Shown: positions 52,601 through 62,611, numbered from the stretch's first letter. The stretch is DNA of 64,000 bases from Enchytraeus crypticus (GCA_905160935.1 CAJHZI010000262.1:904001-968000); one strand, 5' to 3'. Notes: generated by a model from the sequence alone, not told the origin. A program made the numbers and translations.

Positions 52601-54164
52601 CTGGTGATATGGTATGAGACTGAGAGGAATGGGGAAGGTCTATTCGTACCACAACGATGATGATGAAAACACCCAGATTTAGAAGATTTAAAACATACAT
52701 ATTTTGAATAAGATTTATAATATTCAGATTTTGAATACAATTTAAAACATTCAGATTAGGAAGATATTAAAGTCAGAGCCTTCATTTAAGTTTTCATCTG
52801 AAATCAGAAAGGTGATACAACGAATTGCTAAATATAATATTATAATTGATTGTCCTTAATCATAGCAAACTGTCTAGAATGTAACTCAAATATACTTAGT
52901 GGAATACAATAGCTTCATGTAGTCAAGCCATGAGGCAATGACTTCATCCATTCTTGTTCTTTGTACGATTTCTCTCTCTCTCTCTCTCTCTATCTTAGTG
53001 CACTGCCTACTGGCAGGTCCATGGTATATAGCGCCTCCACTCTTCTCTGTCTTTCGCCTTCCTCTTCATTTCCACATATGAGTGGGTCTGTACGATTTAT
53101 CAAACGGAATTCAGTGATTTGTAATGCTTCAAATGTAACCAGACTTCATATATGTAAATGCAGCGGAATATTTTTTGTTTATATGTTACATGCGTGACAT
53201 ACTGCATATACTACGGGGTTCTTTGCTTAGTTGTTTCTGTTTCTATAGTATTGGTATTTTCTCTCTTCCTATCCGTGGTAATTAATAATCGTTGCCTTTG
53301 ATTGCGCGCTGATAGTAGCCGTCGCGGATTTAATAATTAACTTCCGACACCCTGAGGATTTTTTACTTTCAAAACTAAAAATACTTTCATGCCGGTGGTT
53401 TCCCATCCATATACAAACTACATCCGATGTAGCTTGATTTCATTCATTGCCGAGCAGCTAAACTCAAAGCTGTTAGTGTCTCGTAGAAGTCGACCAATTC
53501 AGTTACAGAGGTAAGCAATGCAAGTCTATTGTATGTTTCAACCATTAGAGCATGAACTACAAAAATGCCTATACTGCCTAGCTTATACCTTAAATGATTA
53601 AACAATGTTGGTTAATAAACTATTCAATAAAATTATTGCATTAATTCGATCAATTTATCTACTTACTAATAACGCTATTTTTATACTCTCAAGTTCTATG
53701 AACACTGAACTTTTAATCGTATTGTGTCCGGGTTACTTAAGAATAGACCAATCGCGGACTGCACGCATGGTAAAAGGCGACAAAACACTTATTCTAGATC
53801 CAAACAAAAGTCAGAAGGGGTTTTCGGTCGGTGAGCGTCTGGTCTCCAGAAATTTCTACAAAATTCTACTCCCGACCTTAGCTAAACTGAGATTCAAGGA
53901 AAATGATGATGATGACAAGTTTTATGAGCTCAACTAAATTGAGTTGATGTTTACTTGATTATTACTTGATTTTAACTTGATTGATTTTTAGATGTGACCT
54001 CGGGGTCAACAGCTGACTACGCTAAAGCCGTTGCTGGAGTTAAATACACTTTCACTCCAGAACTGCGAGGTACCAACTTCATCATTGGCAAGGAAGAAAT
54101 CGAACCTTCCTATAGGGAAATCTGGAACGGAGTTGTGGCAATGGTAGACAGTATCGGCGGCTAA
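38728..54164 (+). CDS. Secreted M14 procarboxypeptidase, eleven exons (copy 1)
   Basis: Exons: 38728-38807, 40631-40709, 41398-41534, 42540-42633, 43987-44094, 45509-45614, 47457-47578, 48229-48319, 49502-49725, 50520-50604, 53992-54164. All phases agree and give 432 aa, normal for the family. Signal peptide: [18 protein letters not shown]. Exons 1-4 encode the activation propeptide ([25 protein letters not shown]). The catalytic domain starts at about 131 (IYAWLHS). Zinc ligands: His184 and Glu187 (HAREW) and His317 (VHSYGQ). Substrate residues: Arg247 (MWRKNRR), Asn264-Arg265 (DLNRNF), Tyr319, Tyr376 (the Tyr248 equivalent) and catalytic Glu399 (PELRG, the Glu270 equivalent). It should remove C-terminal residues from peptides, probably as a digestive or extracellular zymogen. 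The S1' position 255 is Ala383 with this last exon. AATAAA signals follow the stop at 54294 and 54517. Exon 6 was set to end at 45614 because only the GTAAGC donor keeps phase. A second last exon lies at 55215. Confidence 0.93.
39376..39835. repeat. 34-bp minisatellite in carboxypeptidase intron 1
   Basis: About 13 nearly identical units combining ACTTACAACTACTATTTACT and TACTACTATTATTT. No unit contains a plus-strand stop in any frame. Since 34 is not a multiple of three, the translation repeats every 102 nt and frames stay open throughout (Tyr/Leu/Thr-rich). These are not genes. Confidence 0.95.
40045..40155 (+). mobile_element. SINE family A copy
   Basis: caactgcggatcagtatgtg, cggttttaaatcatgggctc and gaggaagcttacgttaacac, ending in a T-rich 3' end. 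It lies in carboxypeptidase intron 1, and its 5' head is lost. Confidence 0.7.
41190..41335 (-). mobile_element. SINE family A copy, minus strand
   Basis: The reverse complement reads ggagcccatggcgatgatgg...gatattcgaccacggatctg...gaggaaactgacgttaatat. It lies in carboxypeptidase intron 2. Confidence 0.75.
41890..42480 (-). mobile_element. LINE reverse-transcriptase 3' fragment (CR1/jockey-like)
   Basis: The minus-strand translation of 41920-42126 includes [17 protein letters not shown], then [19 protein letters not shown], then ISFKRKLDK. This is the characteristic C-terminal block of CR1/jockey-type LINE polymerases (RGH..KL, R..FFS.RV...WN.LP, FK..LD). Upstream codons are frame-broken. It lies in carboxypeptidase intron 3. 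Confidence 0.75.
43023..43690. repeat. Large perfect palindrome with TA-rich core
   Basis: Arms 43023-43168 and 43473-43618, each 146 nt, are exact reverse complements as far as I can read. The core is several (TA)n tracts. Interspersed are copies of a TACTCAACTCAGGGTATGGG unit: one forward at about 43217-43252, and inverted copies at about 43302-43340 and 43390-43428. A further inverted copy lies outside the right arm at about 43650-43687. It sits in carboxypeptidase intron 4. Confidence 0.9.
44115..44275. repeat. 17-bp minisatellite just after exon 5
   Basis: About nine near-perfect units of ATCTATTAATATATAAT, starting about 20 nt after the exon 5 donor. Confidence 0.95.
44807..44885 (+). 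mobile_element. SINE family A, 3' fragment
   Basis: Begins at the B box (GGTTCAAATCC) and continues gccactgacgtcgctttcga then gtgagaaaacggacgttatc. The A-box half is missing. Confidence 0.65.
45625..47062. repeat. About 28-bp minisatellite split by a LINE, intron 6
   Basis: Units close to AACTCTAATAACAGTTGCTA plus TCAGTGTT run from 45625 to about 45838 and again from about 46563 to 47062. The array is continuous in character on both sides of the LINE fragment at 45840-46560, so the insertion went into an existing array. Confidence 0.9.
45840..46560 (+). mobile_element. LINE 3' fragment inside the minisatellite
   Basis: The 137-codon frame at 45911-46324 ([19 protein letters not shown]...[15 protein letters not shown]) reads as the C-terminal part of a LINE polymerase, where CVP.LLYG is a conserved block. 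A short 3' UTR with an AATAAA signal follows at about 46546 and a brief GATGATAATATAT end. The frame is intact, so the insertion may be fairly young, but the element is 5'-truncated. Confidence 0.75.
47980..48045 (+). mobile_element. SINE family C, 3' fragment
   Basis: atcccgaccttagctaaatt, then gaattcaaggaaagaag and a (GATGAT) tail. It lies in carboxypeptidase intron 7. Confidence 0.65.
50725..50835 (-). mobile_element. LINE 3'-end fragment, minus strand
   Basis: ctcttagtgcactgcctact, then ggaaggtccatggtatataa and agcctccactcatctct. This is the reverse complement of the RTE-like LINE tail. It lies in carboxypeptidase intron 10. Confidence 0.7.
51300..51920 (+). mobile_element. RTE-like LINE 3' fragment
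   Basis: The broken translation shows the polymerase C-terminus: an [18 protein letters not shown] block, [28 protein letters not shown] and [11 protein letters not shown]. It ends with the tail words accatggacattccaatagg and GAGAG. It is the same family as at 15-16 kb and is frame-disrupted. It lies in carboxypeptidase intron 10. Confidence 0.75.
52425..52680 (+). mobile_element. SINE family C, near-complete copy
   Basis: ggtgggtcaggttgctgaag, aatagaccaaccgtggattg, ...ggttagcgccgtggctccag, aattgctacaaaattttc, ggggatcaactggtgatatg, gggaaggtctattcgtacc and a (GATGAT) tail. This copy links the 5' and 3' parts of the family. Confidence 0.75.
52970..53090 (-). mobile_element. LINE 3'-end fragment, minus strand
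   Basis: A (TC)n run, then ttagtgcactgcctactggc, aggtccatggtatatagcgc and ctccactcttctct. Same tail family. It lies in carboxypeptidase intron 10. Confidence 0.7.
53725..53920 (+). mobile_element. SINE family C copy
   Basis: cgggttacttaagaatagac, caatcgcggactgcacgcat, ggtaaaaggcgacaaaaca, then cgaccttagctaaactgaga and a GATGAT tail. It ends about 70 nt before the carboxypeptidase last exon. Confidence 0.75.
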
Positions 54165-55214
54165 ACATTCATCGGTTTAATATGGAAGCAGTCACCTAGT
54201 CATAGTGAACATTACCAGGGACAATCAACATTTATTTAAACCTCTTACCGCTAGAAAGGGTGTTTAATAATATTTAAGTTCAGTTCAAGTTAAAATAAAT
54301 TTGCTGGAATCAAATAGTCTGAAAACGATAATATGCATCGCTCGGCTGGTCAATGTTACGATGAAAGAAGTCGATGATATTCATGAACATTTCCTTGAAA
54401 ATCATTTAAAGAAATTAAGCGAATTTTAGATTTACCATATTTATACGATAACCTGTCAGACAATTCGATGTTTAGAATGTGATGGTGTTGTTTATGAAAG
54501 ACATTTGACGCCTTCAAATAAAATGCAAAGCAAACGTCTGGGCATTATGGAGTATACCTGAAACTAAGCGAAATTACAAACAGAAAATTAAATAAAAATT
54601 AAGTAACTAAAAATAGAGTTTAATTGATAAGTGAATAAACATTTAAAGAATTATATAAAACGTTTATCGTTTGACATAAAACTTTCGTATATGTAAGCAT
54701 TGCATTAAACGATGTTACAATCTGTTTGTTTTATTGGTTTATCTTATCTTGTCCAATATCTTATTACTCCAGTTCTGTATCAATCGGACCACAAAAGTAT
54801 AAAACTATTTTCTTACTAGTTGTGTTTGTATTTGTTGATATATATGTTGAGAAAAAGAATTAGTGACAATTTGTAGGTACAAATCTAGCACCTGAAATTG
54901 ATGTATATCTTGGTAGCAAATGAAGTTACAATACTAAGCTCGAGCTAACTGTGTTTTATCGTAAAAACATCAGCAACGGAATTTTTCATTGGTTAGCAGA
55001 GTTGCATTTATGCGGTCATAGTAATAATAGTTTTTGATAAAATTTGTTTATTAGATTATCGAGACTGCATAGTAATATATAATCTGCTAATTAGTTACTC
55101 TTTCATCATGTCGGAAAAGTTTGACTCGCTCAAGATGGATAATTTGCTCATTGTTTGTGCTGTTGAAAGTAATGAAGCAGTTAGTTCAATGACAATAACT
55201 TGTTTGATTCATAG
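54165..55214 (+). other. 3' UTR of carboxypeptidase exon 11a, then spacer
   Basis: Holds AATAAA at 54294-54299 and 54517-54522, consistent with transcript ends after exon 11a. The rest is AT-rich, and no further exon was found before exon 11b. Confidence 0.55.
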
Positions 55215-55387
55215 ATGTGACCACCGGAGGAACCGATGACTACGCTAAAGCTGTAGCTGGCGTTAAGTATTCCTTCTGTCCGGAACTCCGAGGTACCAGC
55301 TTCATCATTCCTAAAGAAGAAATTGAACCTTCCTTCAGAGAATTTTGGAATGGCATTGTAGCCATGGTCGACAGTATTAACGGCTGA
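55215..55387 (+). CDS. Second carboxypeptidase last exon (exon 11b)
   Basis: 173 nt, the same length as exon 11a, with an intact AG acceptor (gattcatag). It enters in the same phase, so the exon 10 end (T) plus its AT again makes the Tyr248-equivalent codon. The 56 full codons match exon 11a at about 45 positions (roughly 80%). It keeps the catalytic Glu (PELRG) and ends in its own TGA. Differences cluster near the S1' pocket: position 253 Ser to Gly, 255 Ala to Asp, and the residue equivalent to 268 Thr to Cys. Asp255 is the residue known for B-type carboxypeptidases, which prefer C-terminal Lys/Arg. An AATAAA lies at 55545. It is either an alternative terminal exon or the leftover last exon of a deleted tandem copy. 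The open, well-conserved frame argues against long neglect. Confidence 0.8.
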
Positions 55388-55910
55388 CCGAATTCGGTTT
55401 AACATAATATTCATAAGTATATTTATTGCTTAATAACATAAAGTAAAATTAAAAATTTGCTCTATCAGAACCTGCAATTGTACAGCCGCATTTTGAAAAG
55501 AGTAAATATGTTTGGTTAGGTTATGTCTAAGTACAGAGGAAATTAATAAATTCATTTACTATGTCTTGTGCAATATCCAAAGTAAAACGCTCCACTTCAA
55601 TTATTGAACTTAAATATTTAATATTACACAAAGATATTATTCAAGCTAAGGTTGCCATGTCAGAGAAAGGGGTGGACAAATTATTTAGGCTGGCAGTAGT
55701 AACTTCGAGTTTAATTTAGAACAGTGAAATTAGAAAGTATTTTCTGCATAAAAATTGTATTATTATAGGCTTACCCTTTAAACATCATTCAGTATTACGT
55801 AACGCAAAAATTGATTGCCCATTAATGTTTCCAAGAAGTATAGAATTCTAATCTAAATTAAAGTGATTAAACTTATCAAAGTACCAGTTGTAAGTGAACT
55901 GGAAAATCCA
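55388..55910. other. Spacer after exon 11b
   Basis: AT-rich, with a possible poly(A) signal at 55545-55550. Nothing else recognised. Confidence 0.45.
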
Positions 55911-56025
55911 TCGAGGTGGAGAAAATCCGAGGTGGAGAAATCCGAGGTGGAGAAATCCGAGGTGGAGAAATCCGAGGTGGAGAAATCCGAGGTGGAGAAA
56001 TCCGAGGTGGAGAAAATATTCATTA
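55911..56025. repeat. 15-bp minisatellite
   Basis: About seven units of AAATCCGAGGTGGAG. The period is a multiple of three, so the frame stays open (KSEVE repeats). There is no evidence that it is translated. Confidence 0.9.
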
Positions 56026-56274
56026 AATTAAAAATAAACTACACAATCATACTGTAATAGACTACAAAAAGTTATACCATCCATTGTGTCTAAAAGCCTA
56101 ATAGTTTAACTGCGTTAAAAACTAATTTCAAATTTCAATGTCTTTATCGACTTCGATAACTATGAAACAATATTTTTGCATTTAGAATCGCAAATCACAT
56201 TACAGGATAAAAGTTTTCAATCTTCGTCAGAGATCTGTGATGAAAATACAGCCAATTAATGCATTACTCGTGTT

Positions 56275-56350
56275 AGGTGCGGGTTACTTGAAAACAGAAT
56301 TACCGTAAACCGCAAGTGTAGTAAGAGGCGATTTGATTAGCTCTTAGGAT
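56275..56350 (+). mobile_element. SINE family C, 5' fragment
   Basis: gtgcgggttacttgaaaaca, gaattaccgtaaaccgcaag and tgtagtaagaggcgatttg match the 5' part of the 53.7-kb copy. Confidence 0.6.
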
Positions 56351-56540
56351 GGTTATGTGAAAATCAAATCATAAGATAAATTATGTTCCACCCCAAGGAT
56401 TGCTTTGAGGTTAGGTAAATGCTCAGCCATTCTGAAGAGATCAAATGGTTGATCAATTGATGGTCTTTGATATGCATAAAAGCATAACATAAGTATACCT
56501 TAACTTTGAACGAATTACATATAATTTTAAAATTATATAA

Positions 56541-56544
<4 letters not shown>

Positions 56545-56588
<44 letters not shown>

Positions 56589-56596
56589 CGTATATA

Positions 56597-56645
<49 letters not shown>
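56545..56645. repeat. (TA)n microsatellite pair
   Basis: Two TA tracts separated by a short non-TA spacer (tgtaccgtatatactgta), giving self-complementary DNA. Confidence 0.95.
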
Positions 56646-56651
<6 letters not shown>

Positions 56652-57262
56652 CGCTATGCTTAATATCAAGCTCAGAAGTCAAGATATGCATTACAACATT
56701 CAAAGTCAGCGATTAAGCTCTTTAATGAGTTTTAAATCAACATACACAACGGGCATCACATCCCAAAGTTTTGTTTTCTATTGTTTGCTATGACTTCTTA
56801 CGTGGTAGCATTACGGGTTCAGAGGTAATTTTCTATTTTCCACCCGTGTCTTACTTAATCGCTCCAAACAACAAATATAGATTGGAGTCAGTTACATATG
56901 TCATGATGTGTACAATTAGTAACAGAAATTGAATGCGTAGGCAACCCCGAATATGCAAGTAGCGAACTTTCAATTTCAATTTTGTGCGTCATTATCTATT
57001 TAAATGCATATTCTTTATTATTAAATATTAGAATGTATTGTCCTATACAACACTATGCTACACATGCCATCCGTAATTTTAATAAAATTGATTATTCACT
57101 ATTATCAACACTTTTTCGTTTTGTTTAATTATTTCAGATGTCATTCTTAGAAAGGTTTATGATCCATATATGCACCTGATATAGCAATGTTATTAGTCAG
57201 GGACATATAGATGACCACGTTCCTCACATCGCCTGCGGGTGAGGAGTCGTACGTTAATAATT

Positions 57263-57340
57263 CATCGCGATCATGATCGTGGTATATCACGATCATAATC
57301 GTGGCTCATCACGATCATGGTCGTGGCTCACCGCGAGTCG
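57263..57340. repeat. Three near-palindromic GATC-rich units
   Basis: CGCGATCATGATCGTGG, CACGATCATAATCGTGG and CACGATCATGGTCGTGG lie in tandem, 23 bp apart. Each is itself close to a perfect palindrome. They are followed by a variant half unit (caccgcgagtcgatcc). Confidence 0.75.
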
Positions 57341-57699
57341 ATCCTCTAATGTTACAATTTGGACTTTCGTCTTCTAATTATTTCGTAATTAGACCTCGGC
57401 CTCCTATTCATGTTAACTAAGATGCTCGATTCTTACTTCTAGATCATAAAGCTTTAATTACAGCATTATAATTTCATGTAGTAACCTGAGTTTAGAACCA
57501 GTGACGCCAACTAATTAAGCTTTCCGCTGGAGTTAATTCCTGAACCATGCATATGACTACAATTTTTATTTAATTCCCTTTTCTTTGGACTGGTTTCCTG
57601 GACTTTGGAATGTGCAACTTTTTTAGACATACTTTTTGCTCATCGCCTTGGATTTGTCTCGATAGTGCTCGATGCTGTCATGGACGCCAGAAGCACTCT

Positions 57700-57849
57700 A
57701 ATTATTATTATTATTTTTTTAAATTATTTTTTTAACCCCGGTGTAAAGAACCTGGGGTTTGATAAAAACGATTCAAGCAATACGTGCTAAATCGCCGCCC
57801 GGCTACTCGAGGTCATCAATCGGCTTAAAAGAATTGTTGAAGCAGACTG

Positions 57850-57883
<34 letters not shown>

Positions 57884-59108
57884 AATTGAATTTTACCCTG
57901 GGTGTAAAGAATCATAAGTTTGATAAAACGATTCAAGCAATATGACATTGTGCTGAATCGCCACCGGACTACTCGAGGTCCTTTAGCGGCTTAAAAGAAA
58001 AATTATTTATTATTATTAGTTATTATTAGTTATTATTAAAAATAATAATAATAATAATTATTATTATTATTATTTTTTACCCCGGTGTAAAGAACCTGGG
58101 GTTTGATTAAAACGATTTAAGCAATACGTGCTGAATCGCCGCCCGGCTACTCGAGGTCATCAAACGGCTTAAAAGAATTAGTGAAGCAGACTGCATTAAA
58201 TCTTTGCAAAGTCATGGAAAGTATTTGCCAAAGAAAAGAAGTCTCTCGCTTATCGCCGGTTTGCTCTGCAATAAGTCTGCCTATGCCATTAATAAAGTCA
58301 ACTCCTTCGGGATTCATCGGGCCCATGGTTTCAATGGCCACCAGAAAAACTTCATATCCTAAGGACAGATCACGGTATTTATCCAATTTCCTAGAGGCGG
58401 CATGAACAGCAGCTCCACCGGCTGTGACTGAAGTCGTATTCAGGTAGGAGTTTGCCATAGTGTCAATGACCGTGACGTCCCATACGGCACATTTACCGTT
58501 GCACCAGGGCACTAAAGTCAAGCCGTCCGGACGCTTGCCGTCTGATCTGGACAACCCACTTGGTTCCTTAGAGGAAGGGATGCCTGCTCTTGAAGGTGCT
58601 CGCCATATTAAGTCATTTAAATTGTGATGGCGAGACATTCTACCTGAGCTTCGTTTGCAGGAGAGGCCGTGGAGACCTAAAGCGTCGAGTTCATGACCGC
58701 AGGGGTACATGTGAGGCTCGCAAGTTTTCGCCCCTAAACGGAAACTAACGGCTACTCGAATCGCCTCATTGTCTAAAAAAGCCCACAAGAAGCAACAGGG
58801 AGAGCGTGAAGCCAGTCGCTGCTTCTTTTGATTGATACAGCTAGGAGTCGTGCTCTGTCTACTGCATTGGACTGGGATTCTAACAGATTGGTATAAATCC
58901 GATCCACTATAGGACGGTCCCATGATTTCTGGTTACTGACTGAGGTAGAAGGTGAAGCACTGGAGGTGAGTCTTTTGGACCAAACTGACAACGCAACGTC
59001 AATGGATCTATCGGCAGAAAAGGAGCACTTATGAAGGATGGCGTTTTGCAACTGCTTCGTTCCCATCGCTGATGCCAAGAAGGCTGAAGGCGCGATATGG
59101 CGCGATTA

Positions 59109-59135
<27 letters not shown>
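57700..59135 (-). mobile_element. Retroelement pol 3' part with PD-(D/E)XK-like nuclease
   Basis: On the minus strand, two overlapping frames (about 59078-58773 and 58923-58147) read as the C-terminal part of a widespread invertebrate retroelement polymerase. Blocks seen: RARLLAVSIKRSSDWLHALP, then, after a frameshift near 58780, EAIRVAVSFRLGAKTCEPH, a Cys/His cluster (CGHELDALGLHGLSCKRSSG), and KRPDG followed about 15 residues later by VWDVTV. That last pair fits a PD-(D/E)XK nuclease core. The frameshift makes the copy inactive. The element's 3' UTR at 58075-58200 is followed by two more copies of the same 3' end (about 57730-57860 and 57890-58000), each bordered by ATT/AAT runs. The 5' part is missing; another AAT run borders 59100-59140. 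Confidence 0.75.
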
Positions 59136-59140
<5 letters not shown>

Positions 59141-59141
<1 letters not shown>

Positions 59142-60539
59142 GAAATCTTCAATGGATTGAATAAGACTAATGGTCAATTTAACGTACAGAATCCACAATG
59201 AAGATAAAATATTCTATAATAAAAAAGTTAAATAAATAGCGATTTAAAATAATAATACTATGATAGCACACAAATTTCATCACATTTTTGTAAATGTATT
59301 ATAGTAGGCTAGCAGTTGTACCTTTTACTCTCTATTTTTACTCACGGTTTTCACGAGTATTACGCGGTATGATGAGAAAGACACTAAACTGTTAACAGGC
59401 GATTTACTGTGTGCTATTAATTAAGCTAAAATGCATTAGGGAACTTGATATCGCGGGAGCCGAAAACTTAAAATTACTTTTTTAAAATGATTTTTAGTTT
59501 CCTGAAGAGCCCTTAGGCCATCGAGCTGGACACCAGCTGCTTAGTATGTACACCACAATTCATAACCCTTTGAACATCTGAATTATGAACTACGATACTT
59601 ACGCTATAAAACTAAATATTACTTTTGACAGTTATAGTTTTACATGTACGTGACTTTATTTTGGGCAGGCTAACACCTACGCTGCAGTTTCCAGAACTGT
59701 AGAAAAGTGCTGTATCATATCGGCTGTTTAATAATTAATACATACATGTATTGCATTAATGTTTACTAGAACAATTCAGCAGATTACGAGCTCTAGTTCC
59801 TGTAACAAGTGAAGTCATTTGATTAATCTGTAGAGATAAAGAAAGCTGATCGGCAGCTGTGAACTTTCTCAGAGTCATATTGTTCACAGGAGCAATTACC
59901 TTCTGTAGCAGGACAAAGCTTGCCGGGCCTTGACGCTTTCTAACACATTTTATACCATTATAACTGTGCCAATCTCTATGCTCTGCTCGAATTAAATTAT
60001 ATTCACATAATCCCAAGCTTCTTTGAGCTCAACATAATGTACGTCTAGAGCGAAATATGAATGTTGGAAAGTTTTAACCGTCGGAAACAAATATTGCAGA
60101 GACCGAATTACATAAGACCGTTTTACGACTGAAAAATCTGGCTGAGTACAACTGTGGAAGTAATTTTATAACTTTAAAACACATGTAATTAGAGTGTTCG
60201 CCGCGGAAGCAAGTGGCCTGGGTTCAAGGCTTAGGTCAGTCACAGCGCATCCCACTCTATCAGAGCATCAGAGCATAGTTCAGCTTGCACAACTCAGGAC
60301 GGGCTTAGCCGAAATATTTCACTTCACAAACATGATTATTGTCGGTAGAATAGAACCTTCCAGTCGGCCGAACTTCACAGCTAATTTAAAGAATATCATT
60401 GCGGTTCAGTAGGTGCAAAGTTTAAATCCATTGCCCTCCACATCACTGATGCGAGTTCAAGAGCGAAACAGACGTTAAACGAGCTTCTGCTTTCACTATT
60501 TATTTTACTTTATTACAAATCGATTTCGTATCTCAATGG
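59141..60539. other. No gene recognised
   Basis: AT-rich spacer. A minus-strand 86-codon frame at 59756-60016 has no recognisable motif. A degraded SINE-A piece (gcggttcagtaggtgcaaag ... acagacgttaaacgagc) lies at about 60400-60500. Confidence 0.45.
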
Positions 60540-62040
60540 CATTCTAATAAATAGGCTTAAATCTTGTTTTGGCATTTCTGATTCTGCTTTTTCCCTTCTC
60601 ACATCATATCTCTCATGTCGCACACAAACGGTCATTATTGGTCAAAATCGCTCTTCCGAACTACCCCTCCTACGCGGTGTTCCTCAAGGTTCAGTGTTAG
60701 GTCCATTGCTCTTCTCTCTATATATCACTCCTCTTAGCTACCTGCTTGCTCAGTCCTCTATAAATTTTCATTTCTATGCAGACGATATACAACTGTATAT
60801 TTCCTTTTCTAATCATGATTCCGATCAGAAACTGGCTCATCTCTCATCCATTCTAGACTTGAGTGCAAATCACGCTGGGCATGGTGGTGCTGCGCCCCAC
60901 CAAATTTTCAGCAGGTGGGGCAAAGATAGGGTTTTGCCCCACCATTTTTGGGGTAATCAGAGCATTTTCAGATGGGATAAACAGCGTACTTTAAGGAGAT
61001 AATTAAAAAAGACACAAGTGTCAAGTAATCATTTAGGCCTAAGTAAAAACTTTAATTTAATCTAATAAAAAGTTTCATTATGAACAATAATATGCGGCGC
61101 AGAACATTTGCAATGCTGCCACCAGGACCACAGTTGGTCTGTGCAATCCTACTGTAGTCCTACTGTTCTTGCGCAGCGTGATTGAACAGTAGAAATGACT
61201 ATGATTGAACGCGGTTCAGCAGCGTGAAAGGCAATAACTTTAAGATCATGCTATTGCCCCGCTACCATAATTACGTAATGAAATATGACTCAATTGTTAT
61301 TCCTACCTGATTTTTTTGTTGTTGTCGCTTTATTTTTGTTTTAAGTTGTACGGGTGCAATAATTGTTGTAAGGTTGTACCCGTGCATGTCATAATAATAG
61401 TTTAAATGTGATATCATTTAAAATGACGATTGCTTTTCAATAATCCTTTGTTTCACAATAAAATTAGGCTAGTTACTGGATCATTTAAAAAAATTTCATC
61501 GTACATGGGCGATCCAGGAATTTTTTAAGAGGGCCGAATTTTTTTGTTGAGAGTGTACACATTTTTTGCTTACGCCTAATTTTGCTTTCGTCTTGCTGTT
61601 AATCCCTCCAAAACTGAATACCTTTTAATTGGCACCCGTTTGCAAAGAAATAAAATTACTAATAATTCTGTTAATTTTCAGAATCTTGCTCTTTCACCTT
61701 ATCGATCCGTCAAAAACCTTGGCGTCATATTTGATGAAAACCTTGACTTTAAATCCCATATCTCTCCTGTTTCTCGCGCTTCTTTCTTTCAGATTCGTCA
61801 GATTAGGCAAATACGTCCATCCCATACTATAAATCCAGTCACTATCCTTGCCAATTCTATAGTTCATTCAAAGCTCGACTACTGTAATTCATTATTACAT
61901 GGGTTGCCTACTTATTCTCTCAATCGCTTGCAGCACGTTCAAAATTCGCTTGCACGTGTTGTGTGCAAGTCCTCTAGACTTCAATTTCGCTCTCTTATCT
62001 ACTTCGCAGTCTTCACTGGCTCCCTGGTTGCCTACTGTAA
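60540..62040 (+). mobile_element. LINE reverse transcriptase (CR1/L2/jockey-like), interrupted
   Basis: The first part, up to about 60868, encodes SYLSCRTQTVIIGQNRSSEL, LLRGVPQGSVLGPLLFSLYI and the catalytic FYADDIQLYISF. Similarity resumes at about 61580 with FRLAVNPSKTEYLLIGTR, VKNLGVIFDENLDFKSHIS, SKLDYCNSLLHGLP and LQHVQNSLARVVCK. The order and content are those of a CR1/L2/jockey-type polymerase. Small frameshifts occur after the second part. The 0.7 kb between is foreign. Confidence 0.85.
60870..61579. mobile_element. Insertion within the LINE polymerase
   Basis: Unrelated sequence that splits the LINE frame between ILDL and FCFRLAVNP. The left end has a GC-rich inverted motif (GGTGGGGCAAA ... 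TTTTGCCCCACC). The right end has ggcgatccaggaattttttaagagggccga, a style common at hAT-like DNA transposon ends. No transposase and no clear target-site duplication was found. Confidence 0.55.
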
Positions 62041-62334
62041 ATAAAATTAGGTGTGATGAAATTGTTATAGGGAATGTATAGATTTTCGTCAATTTTCCAT
62101 AGTTGCCTTGAGTTGGATCAAACACACTCATAGATTAATTACTATTTAAAAAGCAGGGTTTTAATAGCTCTACTACCGACTTACTGAAGCAAACACGTTT
62201 GTATCTACATTTTAAATAATAAATGTCAAACTGAAGGTGACGTGTTCAGATGTCAAAAGAGAAGAGTCCAATGATGGACAAGATTTCCTTACTTGCCATT
62301 ATCCAAGCACACAACTGAGATTTATTAGTTCAAG

Positions 62335-62450
62335 CGTTATTATCTCTCTATCTCTATCTCTCTCTTAGTGCACTTCCTACTGGCAGGTCCATGGTATATT
62401 ACGCCTCTACTCTTCTCTAGCTTCCTTTTTCCTCTTCATGAAAGAACGGA
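62335..62450 (-). mobile_element. LINE 3'-end fragment, minus strand
   Basis: A (TATC/TC)n run, then cttagtgcacttcctactgg, caggtccatggtatattacg and cctctactcttctct. Same tail family as at 16 kb. Confidence 0.65.
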
Positions 62451-62611
62451 AGGTAAAGAAGAGCGGAGGCATTATTCTACAGTGACAATAAAGCTTCCGA
62501 TTGATTTTCACTATAGAAATAGCACTATAGAAATAGCGTGCTCTTAGCACATATTTTGGCCTATCTGCACCAAGCACGTGATGGGGTAGACTTCTTTATC
62601 TCGGTTACTGA

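Noticed and set aside
55863..56057. KSEVE-repeat frame
   Set aside because: A 15-bp minisatellite in phase with codons; flanks show no coding character.
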